Source of the DNA: Cryptomeria japonica | Lineage: Eukaryota; Streptophyta; Pinopsida; Cupressales; Cupressaceae | Assembly (NCBI RefSeq): GCF_030272615.1 | Contig: NC_081412.1 | Span: 140,968,747-141,032,746 of the forward strand | Direction: 5' to 3' | DNA: 64,000 nucleotides | Shown here: in pieces, positions 56,830 through 64,000 of the stretch | How the letters are laid out: every line of letters begins with the position of its first letter | Position numbering within the stretch: the stretch's first letter is position 1 | The notes under the pieces: generated by a model | Told to the model about the DNA's origin: nothing | What the model saw: the letters and a program-made list of their open reading frames with translations, nothing else | Database searches by the model: none | Translations under genes and position numbers: made by a program

Positions 56830-57597
56830 TTAGTGTGCAACTTTGTTAGGCAAACTAGCTCTGGGAACCAGGTCCATGCAATGAATAATACTTCTAACAG
56901 GTGGCTATCTATTAGGTACATTAACTACAAAGATGTCTTCATATTCTATCAGCAAATCTCTTATCTCTTCTAGGTGCTCTTATTCCGGTTTCGGTCTCTC
57001 AGTATTCTTAGGAATTAAGTCAAAACACACATTCTCATGTCTTAGTCCACCCATGAATTTCCTTCCATCTATTAAATAGATTATGGAATTCGTACAGACT
57101 TCATTCTTCAAAGTTTCCTCCAAATTTATCAAGGTTTGCTTCATCCCTTTGGCCACAATAGTGTATGTATTCTTTCTCCCATCATGTATTGCCTATCTAT
57201 CAAACTTCCAAGGTCTACCCAACAAAAGATGACAAATATCCATAGGCATAATATCACACAAAACATCATGATAATTCCCACTTTTCAATTTCACCAAACA
57301 CTGTTCACTTACTAACAACTTATGTTCCTCCTGAATCCATTCTATTTGATAAGACTTAGGTTGTTTCAATCTCTCCAATTTCAACTTATTCACCATCTCT
57401 TTTGAAACAAGATTATTTAAACTACCACTATCAATAACAACTTTAGAACACTTATTGGATACCTTACATCTAGTTTTGAACAGATTCTTCCTTTGCAAGG
57501 GCTCTTCATCTCCTCTGGTATGACACAAAGCTCTCCTCATCATCAACAATTCTCCATCTTCCAGTTTATTGTTTGATCTGGTGGGGTTTCCTTCCAC
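56830..57597 (-). pseudogene. Gypsy D protease
   Basis: The - strand frame 57597-57193 has CSKVVIDSGSLNNLVS, an intact D-S-G aspartic protease triad, then KQPKSYQIEWIQEEHKLLVSE and CDIMPMDICHLLLGRPW, the usual protease end. The D-S-G is kept although the rest of the gene is broken. 57192-56830 is a linker of gypsy pol with stops. Confidence 0.88.
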
Positions 57598-58333
57598 AAC
57601 TACTACTCTTTCGATAGCCTCTGTCTTCTTACACTCAAATTCATAGTGTCCTTCTCTTCCACACTTAAAGAAAGTTCCTCTAAATATCCTCTTGTCTTGT
57701 TTTCCAAAGTTCTCATTTTGGTAACCATCCGGTTCTCTCCTCTAGTAGAAATTTCTATCATCCTTTCGATGTGACTTACCTTCTTTTCTCACTTCCTTAT
57801 CCTTGTTTAGATATGTACTGGTTCCTCTTCCTCAGGTATATCCTCTTCCTCCTTGAAATATTCCTCTGGTAAACCTTCCACCTCTACCTCTCTGTCTCTG
57901 CTCATGTCTTTTGTTCAATTTCTCTTCAACCTTTAGTGCATACTAGTAAGCCTCTTCAACACTCTTCAATTTGATCATATTGAGTTCATCTTGTATAGAC
58001 ATCCGCAATCCATTCAAATATCTTGCAATTTGTTTAAATTCATCATCAACATGTTTGGACCTAATGTTCAACTTGTAAAATGCTTCAATGTACTCCTTCA
58101 CACTATATTCCTTCTGTCTCAGATTCTACAACTTACAAAACAAATCCACTTGATAATTCTCCAGCACAAACTTTGATTTCAACTTAGCAATTATCCGATC
58201 CCATGTCTTAATCTTTTCTTTACCTCTTCTTTGTCTATCAACTTGCAAATGTTCCCACCAAAGAGATGCATGACCTTTCAACTGGGTATAGGCATATTTC
58301 ACCTTCATCTCTTCTGCAGTGTTTTCAAAATTG
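57598..58333 (-). pseudogene. Gypsy D gag, main part
   Basis: The - strand has a capsid-type retrotransposon gag with NTAEEMKVKYAYTQLKGHAS, LWWEHLQVDRQRRGKEKI, then LKSKFVLENYQVDLF, then a part with VKEY-type and DELNMIKLKSVEEAYQ. The zinc knuckle at about 57664-57625 reads FKCGREGHYEFEC; the first Cys is Phe (TFFKCG). Basic Arg/Gly-rich piece near 57900. Broken at several points. Confidence 0.85.
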
Positions 58334-58338
58334 AAATA

Positions 58339-59560
58339 TGTTAGACAATTCAAATAACCGAAAGATAACTGAGAGGGGGGGGGATGAATCAGTTGTCTTA
58401 GATTACCAAAACTATTAGCAATTTAAAACTTTAATACCGGAACCCAAAACATTAATACCAGAATAGAAGTTAAACCAATTAAGCATAAACAATAATCACA
58501 GAATAAATACCATCCACATGACACCAAGATTTGTACGTGGAAAACCTGGTAAAGGGAAAAACCATGGTGGAAAGCCTACCCATAGTTAGATAATACTTCT
58601 ACAGTAAGTATGTGAATTACAATTGAGGGGCCTACACTTGTAGGAAGGCCAATAGCCTAGAGCTCACTACTCATCACAAAAGGAGCCTCACTAACTACGT
58701 AGAAATCCATACTACAATTTGGAGAAGTGTTGAATTGCAAAAGATAGCATCTCCTATGCATGAGGACAATTCCAGTTAAGCTCAATACTGGAGGACTAAA
58801 TCCTCTTACATAAACACAATTCAATCTCCAATGATCGACCAAATCCTCTACCTAAATGATATTACATTATTCGCACATTACATTCCTTGATCATGATCTC
58901 TAACATAACCATGAAGATCTACAATGAGATCTTACATCTATATATACAAACCCTCGACCATAAACAATTAAGTTGGCCACCAGATAATAAACCAATTACA
59001 TAAATACAAACCATGTTGGCCTTAGACCAAACAAATAATATTCAACACATAAGACATCCCGAAAATACATTGAGAGGTCCAATCCACACATTACATTAAA
59101 GTTGTTCTATAACCTAGATCAACTAGGACCTAGTATAGGTCCACATGCTACAACAATGATCTCCATATACCAAGTCTTGAACATGATCACCAAAAACATC
59201 CTAAAACTCCACCAGAAGCTGCACCAACACCACTTATGCAATTAATAAAAGATCTTCATCAACAACTTTGTCAGTGAAACCCTCACCGGAACCAGAAACC
59301 AAGCTTCTAAGCAAGCAGGATAGCATCCGATCACCAAACCAAAACCAACTACCTGAATATGAGCATGAGTATCATGAGCAAGACAATTCCATCAAAAAAC
59401 TATACCAGAGACTATTGGATCATGCTGGATCCAAATCAACAAGAAACCACTCAACCTATCAGAACCACAAGGGTGTCGGTAAAGCATCCAAACAGCTAGT
59501 GTTGGCATCAATGACAAAACATCAATGCAACACATAATCAATTCCACCAAATGGCCAACA
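58339..59560 (-). mobile_element. Solo copia LTR in gypsy D gag, perfect TSD AAATA
   Basis: 1,222 bp, flanked by AAATA (58334-58338 and 59561-59565). On the - strand it starts TGTTGGCCATTTGG and ends TTGTCTAACA, so it is a copia LTR of the same family as 5020-6265 but opposite in direction. It has a long G-run (58373-58383) that is the C-run on the - strand, and TATATATAG near 58940. Gag reads through cleanly without it (EMEKYF into NFENTAEEM). Confidence 0.94.
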
Positions 59561-59565
59561 AAATA

Positions 59566-59982
59566 CTTCTCCATCTCTGAGATCCAATCCATCAATTCAT
59601 CTGAATCTAACTTCCCATCATATTTCGGTGGGGTAAAATGAAGTTTAGTGTTCTCCCTACTCAAAACCCTTAAAAACTTTCTTCAATCGGATCAACTACT
59701 GGTAGGTTTACTTGTTCTATAAGGGCTTCTTCTCCTTCATATTCACTTACAGCTTCAATATGTCGGCCTCTTCTCTAGGCTATCTCCATGGCTTCTAACT
59801 AGGTTGCTATTCCTCATAACATTTCCATCATAACAGGGTTTGCATTCCCACGTGCTCCACCATTCCTAATTCCTCTTTGTGCCATCAATTCATGCTAGTC
59901 CTATACAATTGCAGGTCATATCCACAATCCACCACCCTACAACAAAAAAATTCAGAAAACGCAACCTCCGAAATGAAAATTC
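59566..59982 (-). pseudogene. Gypsy D gag N-terminus and leader
   Basis: The - strand ORF start is at 59664: MSRENTKLHFTPPKYDGK, then LDSDELMDWISEMEKYF, where the solo LTR is inserted. The upstream leader (59665-59982) includes short open pieces with stops. Sequence next to the PBS fits a 5' leader of about 320 bases. Confidence 0.8.
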
Positions 59983-59994
59983 ACTCTGATACCA
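59983..59994 (-). promoter_or_regulatory. Met-tRNA primer-binding site of gypsy D
   Basis: The - strand reads TGGTATCAGAGT, one change from the initiator-Met PBS TGGTATCAGAGC, two bases inside the 5' LTR start (59997). It matches the PBS of the copia elements here, common in chromoviruses. Confidence 0.9.
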
Positions 59995-59996
59995 CT

Positions 59997-60808
59997 TGAA
60001 GCAGTCACTGGTGAGGAGGGATCTCAAAGAGATCAATCCGAACTGGTCAGAAATAGTAAACACAACGGAAACACATAGATATGATGGAGGCAATGTAGAA
60101 CAAATAGTTTTATTGCATGAAATTTGATTACACTCAACCAGTAACAAATGTGTTACAACATATTGACACACAAGCCTGGTAGAATAGGTCACAACCAGGA
60201 CCTTGAATCGAAAGATATATCTTCTAGGCACAGTCTATCTATCTGATACTCTGATTGATTCTAATTGATTACATTTTAAATCATAATTACAAATATATAT
60301 ATATCGATCCAAAGGATCCAGTCGGCCCAAAAGGGATAAAAACCCAAAGAACAAGACCTAACGTGCAAAATAAACAAGGTCAACCTCCTCTACCAAGAGA
60401 TTCGTCCATAAAATCCAAAGGATGAAATGTAGATCATGAGAAAAGGTCAGCCACATGCCAAGGAACATTGAAATCAATGCCCAAGGCTCCACAAGCTTCA
60501 GAATGGGTTTCAATAGATCACCAAAATAGGTCTCAGGCAACTGGTAACAAAGGAACAACCGGTAACAAGAAATGATCATGGAAATTGGTAGCTATATCTT
60601 GTCGGTAAGTGATCCAAATGAGATGTGGTCTAAAAGAAATAAAGATGATCAATTCTTCAAGTATAATTCAGCTCCACAGGATTTGGTGAGCCAAAACTGG
60701 GACACACAGAAAGGAAAACTAAAACTGCAAACAGAAAACAAAATAGAAAGGAAAATGTTTTTTTTGGTTGATGCAAGATTGTTGTGAACCGGGGATGCTC
60801 TCGCATCA
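59997..60808 (-). repeat. 5' LTR of gypsy element D
   Basis: 812 bp, from TGAAGCAGTCAC to GCATCA, next to the TSD TAAAG at 60809-60813. Confidence 0.93.
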
Positions 60809-61463
60809 TAAAGTTTACAAAGGGGTAGGCACAAGCACAAGCTAGTTGTTTGGCTAACTTTGATTAGCTTTCATACCTCCTTGATATTGGTTTTCCTGGT
60901 AAGGGGTTCTTGTGCTTTGGTAATTATGAAAAGGGGGACGATCAGGCACTGCTTGTTGCCTCTTAAAGTTGATAATTTCATTTGAAAAAGTTATAAGAAA
61001 ATTTTTCATATCGTTAACCTCTGTAGCTAGAGTGAAAGGAGCAAGAGTTCTTGTCTGCTAAATATTGGGATAAACATACATAGATTGAAGGGTGGATGTA
61101 CTCGAGGGTGCTGGCTCGGGGGATTGGCTTGTAAGCTCTAAAAAATCAACATGGGTGGCCTCGAGGGAAGCTAACCTGCATCAATTAGGTTATTTTCTTC
61201 TCAGACAGCTAGCTCATAAGCATCTGGAAGAGTTCTACCTCCCAAATACTGGATCATAACAGGTATGTCAAAGTTAAAAGCTTTCTAATAGAATACGAAG
61301 GCCATATCTACAAGAATCCGAGAAGATATGGGTATTCTCTGCCATGTCTTCTAGAATATAGTATTGAAATCAGTTACAACTTTGTGTGGAGCCCTTCTTA
61401 TCATTATCATCTACTGCATAAGAGAAGATATATCTCCTTTTTTTGTAAACCGCTCAAAGAAAC
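60809..61463 (-). pseudogene. Gypsy C gag, main part
   Basis: The - strand reads gag of the Tat/Athila group: RFTKKGDISSLMQ, then APHKVVTDFNTIF, then KTWQRIPISSRILVDMAFVFY, then KAFNFDIPVMIQYLGGRTLPDAYELAV, then EENNLIDAG and LPSRPPMLIF, then Pro/Ser-rich. One stop in almost every 40 codons. It joins the zinc knuckle at 52888 across gypsy D. The gag N-terminus and gypsy C 5' LTR are missing at 61463. Confidence 0.8.
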
Positions 61464-62607
61464 TGTTGGAATCAATGACCACTGAGAGGAGGGGGAATCA
61501 GTATTCCAATATTTATAAATTTGTTAATCTATTTTTTTATCCACTAGATCCACAAGTAAGAAACTAAAATGCAAAAACACAAAGCAAATTTCATATAACC
61601 ATAACACCAATATTTTTATGTGGAAACCCGGAAAGGGAAAAACCACAGTGGGATTTGAACCCATAATATTATTATATTATGGCCACTAATAAAACAATAT
61701 TACATGAGTTGGAATGCACATGCATTCAGGCACACTTCCTAGAGCTCACTACTCAATTACAAAAGGGCTACAACCTGGAGGAAGGCTCACTGCCTTACAG
61801 GCTAATATGATATGATTACAATGAGTAATGAACTGAGTAAAAGAATCTAATTATGCCAAGTAACAGTTTTAGTTAGGCACAAAGTGATCCGTTGTTGTTG
61901 TTCTGATAAAATGCTTTGTTCTGCCCTGCTACTGATTACCAGATCAACAAAACTAAATGTGTCCACATGAAAATGGACTCAATCCCTCCCAAAATCATCT
62001 CACATGTCACATCCACACATAAATGCATTGACCATATTGATCTTATATATCCACACTAGCAAAAATGATCTCCCACAAGTCGGCTTCACAAAATATCAGA
62101 ATATGAAATGTGTAGCTTCAAGTCGACTCAAATCTGCTCAAAATAATATTCTAGATCCAAAACATATGATCACACACTTTCCATAAGTCATACCAATTAC
62201 CTCAAACTTACAAACAACAACCAAAATCATCTCAAAGAATCTGTTCCATACGATACACCGTCAATAATGGAGATAACCCTGTTTTACTGCTCTATTGCAT
62301 ACTAGACCTTCTAACATGCTAAAGAATCAACACCAAAGGATAGTATGGCATGATAATCTACTTCCCATACTCAATCAACTTAACTCTTATTACTGGAACC
62401 AAAAACACATCACCAAATAAGAGAAATTCTCACCAATGTTGTACACCAAGTATAACTAATAGACTTATGCCAAAACTTGCTCAAAACATCTTCAGGACAT
62501 CCGAATAACCAAAAATTAATATTGGATAAGATCAATAGGTTGAGTTTCCATCAATGAAAACTCCTAAGAAATATCTGTGTAGGGGAAAAAGTGACACTAA
62601 GCAAACA
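61464..62607 (-). repeat. LARD-family LTR, - strand, without clear TSD
   Basis: Left edge TGTTGGAATCAATGACC (LTR end on the - strand), right edge GCAAACA (start TGTTTGC), 1,144 bp. The sequence aligns with the 16024-16972 LTR in reverse: ACTGAGAGGAGGG, ATTTTTATGTGGAAACCCGG, AAACCACAGTGGG, GAATGCACATGCATTCAGGC, GAGTTTCCATCAATGA. Flanks GAAAC (61459-61463) and TGCCC (62608-62612) do not match. A solo LTR with one side rearranged. Confidence 0.7.
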
Positions 62608-64000
62608 TGCCCTAATCTCACTTTCAATCACACACTTGTGGAATACGAAAGAGCCTAGAGGTATCACACAATTGGCTACTTCTTTCTATGGAAGAGAGAG
62701 CCACGGGCTACCTATTAGGATTTCTATTCCTTTGTTGCAAATGATAGATAAAATGATGCAAGTTCAACTACTAGCCCTAGAGTGCAAGTATGAACTAGTA
62801 ACAAGATTGCAAGATTGAGATTAAGTGATGAAAAGTTGTAAACACAAGGATAAAAGGAGAATGCAGATGTGTACCTGGGGTTAAAATCTGAGTGGAAATG
62901 TTCCAGACGGGGGCGTGGGCGCCACTGTCCTAATTCTGCACCTGAAGCTGTTGTTTTGCAACCTGAAAAGCTGTCAGAAAAATGCTGAAACTGCTGTCTG
63001 ACAGAAGGACCAGGGTGCCCAGCGCCCCTGTCCCAGGGACTAGGGCACCCAACGCCCCTATCCTGGTAGGACCAGGGTGCCCCACGCCACTATCCAGGTA
63101 TTTTGCTCTACAATTTGGTGTGTTGTCCCGTCTCAGTCTGCTTCCGTCGGATCTGCAACTTGCGGCGTCATCTGAATCCCGAAACCTGCACTTATATCTG
63201 AAAAGGTATGGTGGGCGGCTATATAGGGTTTTTCCTTAGTCAAACCCCCGCTTTGGTGATTTCCACCTCCATGAATAGCCAAGTTGTATTGTAAAAGTAG
63301 TGTGTGCAAACCTTGTGTATGTGCAAGATCCTAAAATACAAGTAAGCAAACTAGAGCAACCTAGAAAGTAAACCCTAATTGCTTGTACATGATAATGTAA
63401 ATTCTCTAAATCAAGATGCAAATTGATCTAAAGCATGAATATAAATGATATAATGAGGCTTATGCAAAGACATGAAAACAACATGAAATCATACCCAACC
63501 CCAAGGGAGGGGTACAAGCCAATCTTCAGTCGGTAATCCCCTATTGTTCTTCAATGCCTTCAAAGCCCTAAATGGATGAATGAAATTGATAGATGCTTGA
63601 TGGATGGATGTTGAATGTTGTTGAAGTCTTCAAAGATCTTCTCTTTCACTGCATAGAAGGTCCTTGAAACCAAAATTCGTATCCTTTCAAATGAAGAAAG
63701 AGAGCTCTTATGTATGAAACCCTAGGTCTTAATTTCAACTTTTGGCCGACCTAGAGATTGAATCTCCCTCCAATTTCTTGGGGTTAAGCTTTATTTTATG
63801 ATTGGATCGTGCTCCTAAAATTTCGAGAAAAATGTCCAGGACCGTGTGTACGCCGGGCACCATGGTCCCGACAACTTTTCACCAAATTTTCAGGGCCATC
63901 GGATATGATGATTTTAGAGAGAATCCCGAAGTTACAGGTGATTTCGAGATGTTTTGACCCCCGAAATCAAGCCCCCAAGTTCAAAATAGGACCTAATTAG
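62608..64000. other. Non-coding right flank, with LTR-like features
   Basis: No supported gene. It is GC-richer near 62900-63100, where a short tandem repeat lies. A further copy of the palindrome (GGACCGTG...CACCATGGTCC) is at 63839-63868. Phrases like GGGGAGGGGTACAAGCC near 63505 and the CTAGGGTTTTTCC-type string near 63235 look like decayed LTR. No edges could be placed. Confidence 0.4.
63007..63100. repeat. Three-unit GC-rich tandem repeat of about 30 bp
   Basis: Units at 63007-63035, 63036-63068 and 63069-63100. Each has a GGACCAGGGTGCCC-like left arm and a CGCCCCTRTCC-like right arm, so each unit is itself an imperfect palindrome. These resemble the palindromes at 7342, 27333 and 63839. 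Confidence 0.85.

Larger units (their letters stand above)
52958..60808 (-). mobile_element. Complete chromodomain gypsy element D with TSD TAAAG
   Basis: Both LTRs (52958-53742 and 59997-60808), an exact TSD (TAAAG at 52953-52957 and 60809-60813), a Met-type PBS and the order gag, protease, RT, RNase H, integrase, chromodomain on the - strand. It is inserted in gypsy C gag. Two LTR inserts (54579-55415 and 58339-59560) lie in its integrase and gag. Without them it is about 5.8 kb. Confidence 0.94.

Noticed and set aside
60572..60840. Open frames at the right end of gypsy D
   Set aside because: They lie inside the 5' LTR, and the same sequence in the 3' LTR (53500-53740) is not conserved as coding.

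Overview
This window reads as plant nuclear intergenic DNA made almost entirely of nested, decayed LTR retrotransposons. I see no intact host gene, rRNA, tRNA gene, CRISPR array or bacterial feature. The base composition is AT-rich. The elements are Ty1/copia and Ty3/gypsy types with plant-style TGGTATCAGAGC (initiator-Met) primer-binding sites, very long LTRs of about 0.8 to 4 kb, and high divergence (about 10-13% between paired LTRs by hand count over the first 260-300 bases). Large, old, nested elements suggest a big slowly-purged genome such as a gymnosperm. The species assignment is inference.

Layout. 1-4238: the 3' part of a + strand copia element (integrase end, reverse transcriptase, RNase H, 3' LTR). 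4239-7213: the 5' end of a - strand copia element (gag start, PBS, LTR), whose LTR is split by a + strand solo LTR (5020-6265). 7214-16023: a - strand gypsy-family element (A) with gag and protease but no reverse transcriptase, carrying a 2 kb insertion between gag and protease and a perfectly bounded 372 bp TRIM in its 5' LTR. 16024-23835: a non-autonomous LTR element with two unusual ORFs (coiled coil plus zinc knuckles; then a roughly 1,100-codon ORF of unknown family), with a solo LTR in its truncated 3' LTR. 23836-28339: the 3' half of a gypsy element (B) of the same family as A. 28340-62607: the remains of one very large - strand Tat-like gypsy element (C) with an RNase H-like domain placed before the reverse transcriptase, an antisense ORF, and a long extra ORF after integrase. 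C is broken by a complete copia element (E, 31539-38577, TSD GTGGG), a 4.1 kb LTR-like insert (43320-47408), another LTR insert (49148-50584, TSD GATTC), a complete chromodomain gypsy element (D, 52958-60808, TSD TAAAG, itself holding two LTR inserts), and a LARD-type LTR at 61464-62607. 62608-64000 is non-coding with a short GC-rich tandem repeat.

All coding regions are pseudogenes, with in-frame stops, frameshifts, substituted catalytic residues or deletions. The order of events can be read from target-site duplications: gypsy C is oldest, D and E inserted into it, and the solo LTRs came later still. The most unusual content is the two-ORF non-autonomous element, the domain order and extra ORFs of gypsy C, the TRIM, and a recurrent GGACCATGG/CATGGTCC-type imperfect palindrome in several LTR-derived stretches.
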